A stretch of 64,000 bases of DNA from Muribaculaceae bacterium. GTDB lineage: Bacteria; Bacteroidota; Bacteroidia; Bacteroidales; Muribaculaceae. The position numbers and the translations under genes are program-made. The stretch spans positions 1 to 64,000 of the forward strand of contig JAMPHP010000007.1 of NCBI GenBank assembly GCA_023663365.1, read 5' to 3'. Under the pieces are notes generated by a model. That model did no database searches. It was not told the origin of the DNA and was given only the letters and a program-made list of their open reading frames with translations. Of this stretch, positions 35,628 through 45,671 are shown one piece after another (position 1 is the stretch's first letter; each line of letters begins with the position of its first letter).

Positions 35628-38471
35628 TTATTCGGCAGCTGCGGGGTCGAGTACCACTACGCGGTAGCGGTTCTGCTCGAGCACTTTCTTCATGAAGTTC
35701 TGCACGTCGGCGGGAGTGATTTTCTTCACGTCGTCCTGCACGGTGAGGAAGGTTGGCACGCCGTTGAGAGTGGTGGCGGTGATAGCACCTGCCCAGTCGG
35801 TATTCTCGCGGAGCGACTCGGCTGCCTCTTTCTGGATAAATTCGATTGCGGGCTTGAGCTCTGCCTCGCTCACTTCCTTGGCCACGTCGTTGAAGATGCC
35901 TTCGATCACGGTGAGCACCTCATCTTTCATCTCGGGCTTCATGGGGAAACCGCTCTGGAAGACGGTGTTTGTGCCACCCATGCGGCTGAGCTGGCCCTGT
36001 GCGCCGATAGAGTATACAGCGCCCATCTCTTCGCGGACTTTGTCGAGGAGTCGCTTCGAGAGCACCTGCCCTGTGATGCTTGCAAGGAGTTTGTTCTCGG
36101 CGTTGTAGGGCATTTCACCGGCGAGGGTGATGAGCACCCAGCTCTGGGGTGTCTCCATCTTGGTGGAGAAGGTCTTGATGCCGTTGCCCTTGCTTACTTC
36201 AAAGGCGGGGTTGTGGGTGAAACTTGTGGTTGCTGTAGCAGCGTCGGCGGGGAGTGTGGCGATGTACTGCTCCATGAGGGGCACGAACTTCTCAAGGTCG
36301 ATCGAGCCGGTGAACACAAAGAGGTAGTCGGCGGCGTTGGCGGTCATGCCTTTCACCATGTCGATGATTGTCTGTCGGTCGGCAGCCTTGATGTCGTCGC
36401 TGGTGAGGGGCTGGCGGAGGGGCGACTCGAAGAGCACGCTCATGAAGTCGCGCTGGAAGATGTACTGCGGGTTCGACTCCTGGTTGGCGAGGATGCCTGC
36501 GATGGCAGCCTGGTTGGCTGCGAACTCGTCTTCCTTCAGGTTGAAGCCGTTGAAGAAGGCGTAGATAATCTCCATCTCGGCGGGGAGGTCCTTCACGATG
36601 GTAGAGCCGGAGAGCTCGCGGGTGTATGCGTCGTAGGAGAAATCTACATCTACCTGCTTGCCCTGGAGGTACTTCTTAAGGTCGGAGTTGGAGTAGTCGA
36701 AGAGGCCTTGTGTGCTCAGAGCCACGGGAGCATATTTGATAGATGCGGCGTTGGCTACGTTCTGCTCGCTGAGGCCTTTGCCCTTGGCGATGGCGTTGAA
36801 GATGATCTGGTCGGCCTTGAAGTCGGTGGGCTTCACGATTACTTTGACACCGTTGGAGAGGGTGTACTCGGTGGCGTCCCAGAGCTCGTTGTGCGCGGTG
36901 GCCACAACCTTGCCGGGAGCGGGGAGTGCGGGGATGAGGGGATCTTCGCGCACTTCGTCCTTGTAGGGCTCGAGGGTCTCTTCGTCGACGCTCTCGATGG
37001 CGGCGGCAAACTGCTCTTCGGTGGGCACGGGGAAGTTGGGCGAGTCGGGGAGGAGTGCCAGGAGCACGCGGTTGTCCTCGGTAATCATGCGGGGGAGTAC
37101 CTGGTTGATTTGCTCTACGGTGATGAGCTGAGCCATCTGGTCGATGAGCTGCTTTTCAACCTCGATGCCGGGAGCGGGGATGTTGTCGACGAAGAGCTTC
37201 ACATACTCCTTGGAGTAGGAGTCGTTTTTGCGGTCGGCGCGCTGGTTGAACTGCTTCTCGATAGATGAGAGGTACTGTGCGCGTGCGCGCTCGTACTCAC
37301 CCACGGTGAAGCCGCCGCGTGCGGCGCGGAGGAGTTCGCGATAGGCCTGAGTGAAGGCGGGTACCACGTCGGTGTCCTTGGCGTAGACCGAGAGGTCGAG
37401 CGCGCCCTGAGTCTTGGAGAGGAAGAAGTCGCCGATGCCTACGCGGGCCTGGGCAAATTCGGTCTCGGGTTTGTTGGAGAGCTCGTCGAGGCGGCTGTTG
37501 AGCATCGACTCGATCATGGCTGTCATGTAGGCCACGGGGAAGAACATCTGAGTGTTGCGGTACTCGCGGGGGAGGAAGAGCTCGTTGCTCTTGAACATGA
37601 GGTCCACGTTGGGCGCCTGGATTTCCTTGTCGGTACCGATGGCGTAGATGGTGCCGGGGGTCTCTTCCACGGGGTAGTAGACGCGCTCGGCGGCGTTCTC
37701 GGGCATCTTTATGCCGGAGAACATCTCCTTGATTTTGCCTTCGATGTAGTCAACGTCGATGTCGCCGACCACGATGATGCCCTGCTGGTCGGGGCGGTAC
37801 CACTTGTGGTAGTAGTCGATGAGTGCCTGTGCGGGGAAGTTGTCCACCACTTCCATGGTGCCGATAGGCAGGCGGTAGCCGTAGCGGTTGTCGGGATAAA
37901 TCACGGGCAGCAGACCCTCGAGGGCACGCATAGCGCCCACGTTGCTCTGGCGCCATTCCTCGTGGATCACGGCGCGCTCAGCGTCGATTTCCTTGGGGTC
38001 GAGCGTGAGAGCACAAGCCCAGTCGTGGAGGATGAGGAGGCAGGAGTCCTGCACGGAAGTGCGTGCCACGGGCACGTCGGAAATATTGTAGACGGTCTCG
38101 TCGATCGAAGTGTAGGCGTTGAGGTTGTAGCCGAATTTCACGCCGATGGACTCGAGCCAGTTGATGATGCCCTTTTCGGGGAAGTTCTCGGTGCCGTTGA
38201 AGCACATGTGCTCGAGGAAGTGAGCGAGGCCGCGCTGATGGTCGTCTTCAAGGATAGAGCCTACTTTCTGAGCGATGTAGAAATCGGCCTGACCCTTGGG
38301 GGTCTCATTGTGGCGGATATAGTAGGTGAGGCCGTTGTCGAGCTGACCTACACGGAGAGCCGGATCGGCAGGAAGTGCCGGAATCTGATCCGCTGATTGG
38401 GCGGAAAGAACTCCGGTGGCGGCTACCGCAACAAACAGAGCGGCAATCGCGCGAAGAAAAAACTTTTTCAT
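35628..38471 (-). CDS. M16-family zinc metallopeptidase
   Basis: 947 residues, with two M16 halves as in pitrilysin/PqqL-like enzymes. A signal peptide (~1-24, VLSAQS) places it in the periplasm or outer envelope. The inverted zinc motif HFLEH is at residues 84-88 and the third ligand Glu165 lies in ERAVIHEEW; the C-terminal half (from ~500) has the inactive partner domain, with an R/Y-type substrate region near QGQLSRMGG. It degrades peptides; substrate unknown. It is transcribed alone: a -7 box lies upstream and a terminator downstream. Confidence 0.92.
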   Translation of the reverse strand: MKKFFLRAIAALFVAVAATGVLSAQSADQIPALPADPALRVGQLDNGLTYYIRHNETPKGQADFYIAQKVGSILEDDHQRGLAHFLEHMCFNGTENFPEKGIINWLESIGVKFGYNLNAYTSIDETVYNISDVPVARTSVQDSCLLILHDWACALTLDPKEIDAERAVIHEEWRQSNVGAMRALEGLLPVIYPDNRYGYRLPIGTMEVVDNFPAQALIDYYHKWYRPDQQGIIVVGDIDVDYIEGKIKEMFSGIKMPENAAERVYYPVEETPGTIYAIGTDKEIQAPNVDLMFKSNELFLPREYRNTQMFFPVAYMTAMIESMLNSRLDELSNKPETEFAQARVGIGDFFLSKTQGALDLSVYAKDTDVVPAFTQAYRELLRAARGGFTVGEYERARAQYLSSIEKQFNQRADRKNDSYSKEYVKLFVDNIPAPGIEVEKQLIDQMAQLITVEQINQVLPRMITEDNRVLLALLPDSPNFPVPTEEQFAAAIESVDEETLEPYKDEVREDPLIPALPAPGKVVATAHNELWDATEYTLSNGVKVIVKPTDFKADQIIFNAIAKGKGLSEQNVANAASIKYAPVALSTQGLFDYSNSDLKKYLQGKQVDVDFSYDAYTRELSGSTIVKDLPAEMEIIYAFFNGFNLKEDEFAANQAAIAGILANQESNPQYIFQRDFMSVLFESPLRQPLTSDDIKAADRQTIIDMVKGMTANAADYLFVFTGSIDLEKFVPLMEQYIATLPADAATATTSFTHNPAFEVSKGNGIKTFSTKMETPQSWVLITLAGEMPYNAENKLLASITGQVLSKRLLDKVREEMGAVYSIGAQGQLSRMGGTNTVFQSGFPMKPEMKDEVLTVIEGIFNDVAKEVSEAELKPAIEFIQKEAAESLRENTDWAGAITATTLNGVPTFLTVQDDVKKITPADVQNFMKKVLEQNRYRVVVLDPAAAE

Positions 38472-38517
38472 TTTATATCGGTTTATCTATACTTTCGTAT
38501 TTATGTCTGATTAGACG

Positions 38518-38525
38518 CAAAGTTA
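38518..38525 (-). promoter_or_regulatory. -7 box of the M16 peptidase gene
   Basis: TAACTTTG on the minus strand, 46 bp before the start at 38471. The -33 position has no TTTG, only a weak match near 38546. Confidence 0.5.
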
Positions 38526-38582
38526 GCGATAAAATTACACTTTGTCAGTTAAAAAGTGTTTAATATCGACTTTGTGCCAAGC

Positions 38583-39146
38583 CTACTTTTTGTCGTCTTC
38601 CTTGAAGATGTCTTCGGTCTCGTCGAGCTTGTGGTAGTGCGAGAGCAGCGCCACGAAAGCCGAAATCTGCTCGAAGGCTTTTGCGGTCTCCTGTGAGATG
38701 TCTTTTTTTGCGAGCCTGAGCATGAGGATGCCATAGAGAGCGTTGAAGCAGGTTTCGATTTCGCTGGCACGGTTGTCGCCGGCCTTGGCGCGGAGCTCAA
38801 CGATGAATGGCAGGGTGTTGTAGAACTCTTTGTGGTATTTGTCGAATCGCGGCCGCGGGTCGGCCATTATTCGGCGGTGGAGGTCGGCGAGGTCACCTAT
38901 GGTGTTGCGGTTGATCTGGAGGTGTCCTTTTTCGACTACCTCCTCGCGGCGCATCATGTCGATGAGCGAGTCGTACCAGTCAATCATCTGTTTTTCCTGC
39001 TCGGGATTGAGTTTGTAGGGGTCGATTACGGAGGCTTTTATGCGGTCGATGTCTAGGCCGTTGGCACGGATGAGGTCTTCTATCTGCCACATATACAGCA
39101 GATACTGGGCTATATTTTCTTTGCGGAGTTGTGAGGCGATAAGCAT
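38583..39146 (-). CDS. DUF4924 family protein
   Basis: 187 residues from ATG 39146; this start gives MLIASQLRKENIAQYLLYMWQIEDLIRA, the family N-terminus, whereas the longer frame would need a TTG at 39161. All-helical, soluble, no signal peptide. The family is widespread in Bacteroidales and of unknown function. It stands alone between the M16 promoter region and a repeat-rich intergenic segment. Confidence 0.8.
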   Translation of the reverse strand: MLIASQLRKENIAQYLLYMWQIEDLIRANGLDIDRIKASVIDPYKLNPEQEKQMIDWYDSLIDMMRREEVVEKGHLQINRNTIGDLADLHRRIMADPRPRFDKYHKEFYNTLPFIVELRAKAGDNRASEIETCFNALYGILMLRLAKKDISQETAKAFEQISAFVALLSHYHKLDETEDIFKEDDKK

Positions 39147-39270
39147 TGTTTCAAGTTTCAAATTATAAATTATAAGTTATAAATTATGAGTCGTTATTAA
39201 TTATATCTTATAACTCATATCTCATATCTTATATCTTATAAAGCGCCGCAGGCTTCTCAGCCGCGGCGCC
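39147..39270. repeat. ATTATAA/ATGAG tandem tract and terminator
   Basis: This stretch holds ATTATAAATTATAAGTTATAAATTATGAG and its near-inverse ATCTTATAACTCATATCTCATATCTTAT (39162-39240), able to form a long AT hairpin. GCGCCGC / GCGGCGC (39243-39249, 39263-39269) with CTTTTTAT forms a terminator, probably ending the TPR transcript on the minus strand. 39271-39380 shows nothing further. Confidence 0.65.
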
Positions 39271-39380
39271 TTTTTATCAATCAATTCCGATGTAAATCTA
39301 TAAAATCTATCAGTACTTGTGCTTTATATCTATAAGACACGGCACAAGGCTAAAAGTTACATCGAGGCTTTGATTTTTAA

Positions 39381-40991
39381 CTATTCTTTACCAAAAATGG
39401 CGTCGTGGCGATGGAGCATGTTGAGGAAGCGGAGGTCGTCGCGCAGGGGAGCCACGTTCACACGTCCGTCGACTGCTTCGGTCCAGTTGTGGTAGTTGGC
39501 ATATCCGAGGTCGAGGGCTTTTTCGGCCATCTTCATGGCTTTCTCGGTGTCGCCGGCCTGAGCGTAGAAGCATGCTGCGTAGTAGTGGATTAGGCCGTCG
39601 TGGTCGCTGACGGTGTTTACGATGTTCTCCATCCACCGGCGTGCCTGCTCGTTCTCGCCCAGGAAAAGCAGAGCGAAGCCTTTGAGCGAGCGGGGGTTGT
39701 CGATGTAGAAGTGATCCATGTCGGCCACCTTGCGGTAGAGCTGAGCTGCGGCGGTGTCGCGCTTGAGGTATTTCTCAAGCACCCATGCCCGGAGCATGGG
39801 GTAGAGGGCGCTTTCGGCATCGTTGAGCATGGCTTCGCCGAGGAGGTTGGAGGCTTCGTCGTAGTTTCCGGCGCCGACGTAGGCGAGGGCCATCTCGGCA
39901 AGGGCTTCGTTGCTCTGGCGGTCGACGGCGAGCGCGTCGGCACCTGCCTTCACGGCTTCGTCGTAGCGGCCCAGTGCGCGGAGTGCACGCGAGCGCACCA
40001 CATAGTAGGAGGCGTTGTCGCGGATAGCACCGAGGGCGCGGTCCACATTGTCGAGGGCTTCGGTGTAGTTGCCAAGGGCGTAGTTGCACTCGGCGATGGA
40101 AGCGTAGATGCCGTAGTAGTTATATAGCTGTTGGTCGAGGATGTAGCGATAGTCGGCGATGGCGGCGAGGTAGTGGTAGTGAGCCTGGGCGATCACGGCG
40201 CGGATGTAGCGGAACATGCCTACCTGCGGAGCCTGCGCTATGGCGTTGCTGAGGCCGGCCATTGTGGCGGGGTAGTTGGTGTTGCCGTAGTCGAGGAGCT
40301 CCTGCATGGCCTTGGGGTGCTTGTTGTCGGAGCTGATGGCGAGGATGAGGTCGTCGACGGCACCGTTGTGGTCGCCCATCAGGCGGCGCACCGAGGCACG
40401 GCGCACGTAGGTCTCGGCATTGTTGGGGTCGAGGTTTACGGCCGAGGCGAGCATTTCGTTGGCGATGCCGAGGTTGTTCTCCTTCACAGCGATGCGTGCG
40501 AGGCCTATGTATGGCTCGGGCGTGCGAGAGTTGAGGCGCACCAGGCGCTGGAAGTCGTTTTTAGCGTCGGCGTAGTGGCCGAGGGTGTACTCGGTGTTGG
40601 CTTTCTGGTATATCACCGAGTAAGAGTCGGGTGCGAGAGCCGCGGCCGAGTTGAGGTCGTTGAGTGCCTGCTCGGGGCGCTTGGTTTGGTTGTAGATGCC
40701 GGCACGGAGCACGTAGGCGCGCAGGCGCACATCCTCTTCGCTTGCGGGGGCGTACTCGAGGGCTTTGTCGACGTCGGCCAAAGCGCGGATATACTCGTTG
40801 TGGCGATAGTATTCATCGGCACGCGAGAGGTAGATGCTGTAGTCCTTGGGGTTCTCGCGGAGCTCTTCCTCATATACCGCGAGCACGGCCTGAGTCATGG
40901 GATTGTGGATGCCGGTTTGCTGCTGCGCTGCCGCGGGCACGGTGGCAGCGGCGGCGAGGATGGCACCCATGGTTAGGTTTCGTAGGGTCAT
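39381..40991 (-). CDS. Tetratricopeptide-repeat periplasmic/outer-membrane protein
   Basis: 536 residues from ATG 40991, which gives a clean signal peptide (MTLRNLTMGAILAAAATVPAAAQ); the longer open frame runs into kdsA and is rejected. About twelve TPR units follow from residue ~35 (YLSRADEYYRHNEYIRALADVDKALEYAP, AYVGAGNYDEASNLLGEAML). No other domain. TPRs mediate protein-protein contact; the partner is unknown. It lies 28 bp after kdsA as the last gene of the minus-strand run. Confidence 0.85.
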   Translation of the reverse strand: MTLRNLTMGAILAAAATVPAAAQQQTGIHNPMTQAVLAVYEEELRENPKDYSIYLSRADEYYRHNEYIRALADVDKALEYAPASEEDVRLRAYVLRAGIYNQTKRPEQALNDLNSAAALAPDSYSVIYQKANTEYTLGHYADAKNDFQRLVRLNSRTPEPYIGLARIAVKENNLGIANEMLASAVNLDPNNAETYVRRASVRRLMGDHNGAVDDLILAISSDNKHPKAMQELLDYGNTNYPATMAGLSNAIAQAPQVGMFRYIRAVIAQAHYHYLAAIADYRYILDQQLYNYYGIYASIAECNYALGNYTEALDNVDRALGAIRDNASYYVVRSRALRALGRYDEAVKAGADALAVDRQSNEALAEMALAYVGAGNYDEASNLLGEAMLNDAESALYPMLRAWVLEKYLKRDTAAAQLYRKVADMDHFYIDNPRSLKGFALLFLGENEQARRWMENIVNTVSDHDGLIHYYAACFYAQAGDTEKAMKMAEKALDLGYANYHNWTEAVDGRVNVAPLRDDLRFLNMLHRHDAIFGKE

Positions 40992-41019
40992 TATCAAGCT
41001 GAAAAGTACAAAAGTCGGA

Positions 41020-41832
41020 TTAGAAAGTGTCGATAGTGCGGCGGATAGCCACCAGGCGAGTGAGCAGCGGCTCGAGGAGGTCGAGGCGCAGCATGTTGGC
41101 ACCGTCGCTCTTGGCGGTCTCGGGGGTGGGGTGAGTCTCCATGAAGAGGCCGTCGGCACCCGTTGCCACCGCCGCGCGGGCTATGGTCTCGATGAGGTCG
41201 GGTCGTCCGCCGGTCACGCCTCCGGCAGTGTTAGGCTGCTGGAGCGAGTGGGTGCAGTCCACAATCACAGGGCACTTGCAGGCCTGCTGCATCAGGGGCA
41301 CGCCGCGGTAGTCCACGATGAGGTCGCCGTAGCCGAAGGTGGTGCCGCGCTCCGTGACGGCGATGTCGTCGTTGCCGTAGGCGCGCACCTTGTCGGCGGC
41401 GAAGCGCATCGACTCCGGCGCCAGGAACTGACCCTTCTTGATGTTGACAGCCTTGCCGGTGCGGGCTGCGGCCGTCAGGAGGTCGGTCTGGCGGCAGAGG
41501 AAGGCCGGTATCTGGAGGATGTCGACGAAGTCGGCGGCCATGGCGGCCTCTTCGGGCTGATGGATGTCGGTGACTACGGGCACGCCGAGCTCACGGCCCA
41601 CGGCGGCGAGGATGGTGAGAGCCTTGATGTCGCCTATGCCGCTGAAGGAGTCCAGTCGGCTGCGGTTTGCCTTGCGGTAGCTGCCCTTGAAAGCGAAAGG
41701 CACGCCCAGGCGGTCGCACACGGTCTTTATGTGTCGGCCAATCTCGAAGGCCATCTCCTCGCCTTCGATCACGCAGGGGCCGGCAAGGAGGAAGAAGCCG
41801 GGCTGCGATGTAAGATTGTGGAATGTATTCAT
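41020..41832 (-). CDS. kdsA: 3-deoxy-8-phosphooctulonate synthase
   Basis: 270 residues. KdsA condenses phosphoenolpyruvate with arabinose 5-phosphate to Kdo 8-phosphate for LPS. Motifs: LAGPCVIEGEEMAFEI near residue 17, FKGSYRKANRSRLDSFSG near 54, the metal-site region DIHQPEEA, IVDCTHSLQQPN and DGLFMETHP. The start overlaps the rsmE stop by four bases (41829-41832). Its presence implies a Kdo-containing LPS core, consistent with the glycosyltransferase set at 60-64 kb. Confidence 0.95.
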   Translation of the reverse strand: MNTFHNLTSQPGFFLLAGPCVIEGEEMAFEIGRHIKTVCDRLGVPFAFKGSYRKANRSRLDSFSGIGDIKALTILAAVGRELGVPVVTDIHQPEEAAMAADFVDILQIPAFLCRQTDLLTAAARTGKAVNIKKGQFLAPESMRFAADKVRAYGNDDIAVTERGTTFGYGDLIVDYRGVPLMQQACKCPVIVDCTHSLQQPNTAGGVTGGRPDLIETIARAAVATGADGLFMETHPTPETAKSDGANMLRLDLLEPLLTRLVAIRRTIDTF

Positions 41833-42545
41833 GTGAAACGTTGATTTAGAATATGGATGGTGTCGACGCCGACGAGAGCCGCCGTCTCGGTGCGGAGGCG
41901 GTTGTCGCCCATGGTCACGGGGCGGAAGCCCGAGGCTATGCAGGCCTCGATTTCGGCCGGTGAGAAGTCGCCCTCGGGCCCGATGAGGATGGTGGCGTCG
42001 GTGCCGGGCGTGTATGCCTGTGCCAGCAGCGTGCGGGGAGTGTCGGCATCGCAGTAGCCCACGAAGTGCTCGTCCGGAGCTGCCGCGGCCTCGGCGAGGA
42101 AGGCCCGCAGAGGCGTGGTGGCATCGATTTGCGGCAGTGTGGCCTTGAGCGACTGCTTCATGGCCGCCACGGCGATTTTCTCGAGGCGCTCAGCCTTGAT
42201 GTCCTTGCGCTCGGAGTGCTCACAGCGCAGAGGCACGAAGCGGTCGATGCCTATCTCCACGAGCTTCTCGATGAGCCACTCCATGCGGTCGGAGTGCTTG
42301 GTGGGGGCTACGGCCACGGTGATGCGCGGCGCCCACACCTTTGGCAGCTCGGTGGTGCTGTCGATGCGCACCATGGCGTGCTTGGGGTGGGCGTCGAGCA
42401 GGGTGCACGAGTGCAGACGCCCCTTGCCGTCGACCACCTCAAGGGTGTCGCCGACCTGATGGCGGAGCACGCGCACGGCGTGACCGCTCTCACTCTCGGG
42501 CAGGATGCCGTCGATGGCTATGTCGGGGGCGTAGAAGCGTATCAT
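41829..42545 (-). CDS. rsmE: 16S rRNA m3U1498 methyltransferase
   Basis: 238 residues. SPOUT-class RsmE: N-terminal PUA-like region (HAVRVLRHQVGDTLEVVDGKGRLHSC) and C-terminal knot with ILIGPEGDFSPAEIEA and PVTMGDNRLRTETAALV. It methylates U1498 of 16S rRNA. Overlaps by four bases both the permease gene upstream and kdsA downstream. Confidence 0.95.
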   Translation of the reverse strand: MIRFYAPDIAIDGILPESESGHAVRVLRHQVGDTLEVVDGKGRLHSCTLLDAHPKHAMVRIDSTTELPKVWAPRITVAVAPTKHSDRMEWLIEKLVEIGIDRFVPLRCEHSERKDIKAERLEKIAVAAMKQSLKATLPQIDATTPLRAFLAEAAAAPDEHFVGYCDADTPRTLLAQAYTPGTDATILIGPEGDFSPAEIEACIASGFRPVTMGDNRLRTETAALVGVDTIHILNQRFT

Positions 42546-43858
42546 ATCTCGGTGTCGGAGGCAGCCTCGGCTTCGGCTTTCTTGATTTGCGCCGGAGTGT
42601 CCTTTACGTCTTTATCGTGGAATATAAGCAGGAAGAGCACGGCCACCACGAGTGCGTAGCCTGCGAAAATAAGCCAGGAGTCGTGCCAGCCTTCAATCTG
42701 AGCCATACCCTCGGGCTGAGAGTACACCTTGTGATTGATCACCTGCTGAGCCACGAGTGTGCCTACGGTGGCACCGATGCCGTTGGTCATGATCATGAAG
42801 AGGCCCTGTGCCGACGAGCGGATGTCGACGGTGGTCTTCTTATCCACATAGAGCGAGCCCGACACGTTGAAGAAGTCGAAAGCGATGCCGTAGACTATCA
42901 TCGAGAGCACGAAGAGCCACACACCCGAGCCGGGGTCGCCGATGCCGAAGAGGCCGAAGCGGAACACCCACGCCGTCATGGCCATGAGCATCACCACCTT
43001 GATGCCGAAGCGGCGCAGGAAGAAGGGGATGAGGAGGATGCAGAGCGTCTCGCTCATCTGCGAGATAGAGATAAGGGCGTTGGCATTGTGCACGCCCCAG
43101 GTGCCGGCATACTCGCTTACCGAGCCGAAGCTCTGGATGAAGGGGTTGGCGAAGCCGTTGGTAATCTGCAGCGACACGCCAAGGAGCATACTGAAGATGA
43201 AGAACACCGCCATCTGCTTGTCCTTGAAGAGGGTGAAAGCCTTGAGGCCGAGGGCGTCGGAGAGGCTCTTTTTCTCGCTCTTCACCACCGGGCACTTGGG
43301 CATGGTCAGGGCATAGAGGGCGAGCACGAAGCTCAGTGTGCCCGAGGTCACAAGCTGTGCGGCAGTGTTCTGGAAGCCGGTGAAGTTCACCACCAGCATG
43401 GCGCATATGAAGCCCACGGTGCCGAATACGCGGATGGGCGGGAAGTGCTTCACGGTGTCGAGACCGGCGCGCTCGAGGGCGGAGTACGACACTGCGTTCG
43501 ACAGACCTATTGTAGGCATGAAGAAGGCCACCGAGATGGTGTAGAGGGCGAAGAGGATGCCAAACTCGGGCTGCTCCGAGCCAAGGCCGTAGAGGCCGGC
43601 GGCAAGCATGGCAGCTCCGGCTATGAGGTGGCAGAGGCTGAGGGTCTTCTGAGCCTGGATCCAGCGGTCGGCAACGATACCCACGAGGGCGGGCATGAAA
43701 ATCGACACGATGCCCTGCACGGCGTAGAACCAGCCTATGTGCTCGGCAAGGCCTATGCGGGCCAGGTAAGAGCCTAAAGATGTGAGATAGGCACCCCATA
43801 CGGCGAATTCCAGAAAGCCGAGGGCTGCAAGACGTGTTTTGAGGGTGAAGTTATTCAT
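42542..43858 (-). CDS. Nucleoside:H+ symporter family MFS permease
   Basis: 438 residues from ATG 43858, the start giving MNNFTLKTRLAALGFLEFAVWGAYLTSLG; the extra 39 codons upstream overlap the previous gene. Twelve membrane helices, with the NupG/XapB-type N-terminus and RVFGTVGFICA loop. It probably imports nucleosides by proton symport at the inner membrane. It overlaps rsmE by four bases and lies 10 bp after the DUF151 gene. Confidence 0.88.
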   Translation of the reverse strand: MNNFTLKTRLAALGFLEFAVWGAYLTSLGSYLARIGLAEHIGWFYAVQGIVSIFMPALVGIVADRWIQAQKTLSLCHLIAGAAMLAAGLYGLGSEQPEFGILFALYTISVAFFMPTIGLSNAVSYSALERAGLDTVKHFPPIRVFGTVGFICAMLVVNFTGFQNTAAQLVTSGTLSFVLALYALTMPKCPVVKSEKKSLSDALGLKAFTLFKDKQMAVFFIFSMLLGVSLQITNGFANPFIQSFGSVSEYAGTWGVHNANALISISQMSETLCILLIPFFLRRFGIKVVMLMAMTAWVFRFGLFGIGDPGSGVWLFVLSMIVYGIAFDFFNVSGSLYVDKKTTVDIRSSAQGLFMIMTNGIGATVGTLVAQQVINHKVYSQPEGMAQIEGWHDSWLIFAGYALVVAVLFLLIFHDKDVKDTPAQIKKAEAEAASDTEI

Positions 43859-43868
43859 CGGTATAAGG

Positions 43869-44540
43869 TCAAATGGTTTCGGTATTGTCGGGTTCGGAGC
43901 TGTCGGCACTGCCTTCCTGCTTTCGGCGCAGGATTTCGCTGATGCGTGCAGCCTCCTCGTAGTCTTCTTTTTCAATCAGCTCGGCGAGAGTCTGCTCGAG
44001 CTGCTCTATGGTGTAGTTCTCGGGGCGCGGGTCGGCATGATAGCTGCTGAGGGTGTCGGCATCGTCGCTGTCGTCGTCGGTGTCGAGCTGATCTTCATCG
44101 AGCTCGCCACGGCGCGTGAACTCGCTGTCGTCGATTATGAAGCCCGTCTGCTCCACAATCTCGGGAGTGGTGAATATGGGAGTACCGGTGCGGATGGCTA
44201 TGGCCACGGCATCTGAGGTGCGGGCGTCGATCACCACAGTGCGCTCGCCGTCGGAGAAGGTGAGCTCGGAGGAGAAGATGCCGTCCTCGAAGCGGTAGAT
44301 GTATACCTCTTTCAGCTTCACGCCGAAGGCATGTGCAAAGCTCACGAAGAGGTCGTGAGTCATGGGCCGCGGCGGGTGGATGCCCTCCAGGGCAATGGCT
44401 ATCGACTGCGCTTCGGCAGCTCCTATCACCACGGGGATGCGGCGCGGACCCTTGTCTTCGGCAAGCACAAGGGCATAGGCTCCCGACTGCAGCTGAGTGT
44501 AGGACAACCCGAGTACGTGTAGGCTTATTCGCTTGCTCAT
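43869..44540 (-). CDS. DUF151 bifunctional-nuclease-like protein with UVR motif
   Basis: 223 residues from ATG 44540 (a GTG directly before it at 44543 is possible). Residues ~1-150 match the DUF151/bifunctional nuclease fold (VLAEDKGPRRIPVVIGAAEAQSIAIALEG, ARTSDAVAIAIRTGTPIF); an acidic linker follows and then a C-terminal UvrB/UvrC-type helical pair (LEQTLAELIEKEDYEEAARISEILRR). The exact role is unknown; plant and Thermotoga relatives show nuclease activity. It lies 12 bp after mnmA. Confidence 0.87.
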   Translation of the reverse strand: MSKRISLHVLGLSYTQLQSGAYALVLAEDKGPRRIPVVIGAAEAQSIAIALEGIHPPRPMTHDLFVSFAHAFGVKLKEVYIYRFEDGIFSSELTFSDGERTVVIDARTSDAVAIAIRTGTPIFTTPEIVEQTGFIIDDSEFTRRGELDEDQLDTDDDSDDADTLSSYHADPRPENYTIEQLEQTLAELIEKEDYEEAARISEILRRKQEGSADSSEPDNTETI

Positions 44541-44552
44541 CACTTTACTGTG

Positions 44553-45671
44553 CTATATGCTTATATCGTTTGCCCGGCCTGTGATTATGCCTGAGCCGTA
44601 GCAGATGCGCGATGCGGGATCGTAGACGGCGGCAAACTGGCCCGGAGCTATGCCTTGCACCTTTACGTCGGCCTCGAGCACATACTCGCCCTCGGCACCG
44701 TCGGCCGGCCGGCGTATGCTGCCGGGCAGGAAGTCGGGGCTGTGACGGTTCTTGAAAGTCACCGGCACGGGACTGTCGCCGGGCTGCAACCCCCACGGGT
44801 CGGCCGTGATGAAGTGCATCTCGGCAAGGTGCAGCGTGCGGCCATACTGCTTCTCGGTGTCGTAGCCGCGCGACACGTAGAGCACATTGTCGGCCACGTT
44901 TTTGCGCACCACAAACCACGGACCGCCGCTCAGGCCCAGGCCTTTGCGCTGGCCTATGGTGTGGAACCAGTAGCCACGGTGCTCGCCTATCTTGCGGCCG
45001 GTCTCGATCTCGACGATGGCTCCGGGGCGCTCGCCGAGGTGGCGGCGGATGAAGTCGTTGTAGTTGATTTTGCCAAGGAAGCAGATGCCTTGCGAGTCGC
45101 GGCGGAAGGCGTTCGGCAGCTTTGCTTGGGCGGCTATGGCGCGCACCTCGGCCTTGGGGAGCTCACCGAGCGGGAATGTGAGGTGTGCGAGCTGCTTGCC
45201 CGAGATGCGGGCGAGGAAGTCGGTCTGATCCTTTACGGGGTCGACTGCCGTGGCGAGCCACTTGAGGCCGTCGGCGTCGGTATAGGTCGATGCGTAGTGG
45301 CCGGTGGCAGTCTGCGCGAAGCAATGTCCCCAGCGCTCCTCGAAGTAGCCGAACTTGATGATTGAGTTGCACATGATGTCGGGGTTGGGCGTGAGGCCGG
45401 CCTTCACGGTACGCAGGGCATAGTCCATCACATTGTCCCAGTACTCCTGATGGAGCGACACCACATCGAAGGGCAGGCCATAGCGGCGCGCTATGAGCGA
45501 GCACATCTCGATGTCCTCTTCGGCCGAGCAGTCACCCTCGTCGTTGTCGAGGCCTATGCGGATGTAGAAGAGGTGCATGGGCACACCTTGCTCGGCGAGG
45601 CGGTGCACCACCACGGCGCTGTCGACGCCGCCCGACACCAGTACGGCCGTAGTGTCCTTATCGCTGCTCAT
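44553..45671 (-). CDS. mnmA: tRNA 2-thiouridine(34) synthase
   Basis: 372 residues. PP-loop SGGVDSAV near residue 13, first catalytic Cys in [12 protein letters not shown], second in GICFLG, and the C-terminal [14 protein letters not shown] tRNA-binding motif. It thiolates U34 of Lys, Glu and Gln tRNAs. Its 5' end overlaps the DUF5106 gene by 14 bases. Confidence 0.95.
   Translation of the reverse strand: MSSDKDTTAVLVSGGVDSAVVVHRLAEQGVPMHLFYIRIGLDNDEGDCSAEEDIEMCSLIARRYGLPFDVVSLHQEYWDNVMDYALRTVKAGLTPNPDIMCNSIIKFGYFEERWGHCFAQTATGHYASTYTDADGLKWLATAVDPVKDQTDFLARISGKQLAHLTFPLGELPKAEVRAIAAQAKLPNAFRRDSQGICFLGKINYNDFIRRHLGERPGAIVEIETGRKIGEHRGYWFHTIGQRKGLGLSGGPWFVVRKNVADNVLYVSRGYDTEKQYGRTLHLAEMHFITADPWGLQPGDSPVPVTFKNRHSPDFLPGSIRRPADGAEGEYVLEADVKVQGIAPGQFAAVYDPASRICYGSGIITGRANDISI

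Noticed and set aside
42341-43777. Plus-strand open frame of 478 codons opposite rsmE and the permease
   Set aside because: Antisense shadow with His/Glu-rich low-complexity translation.
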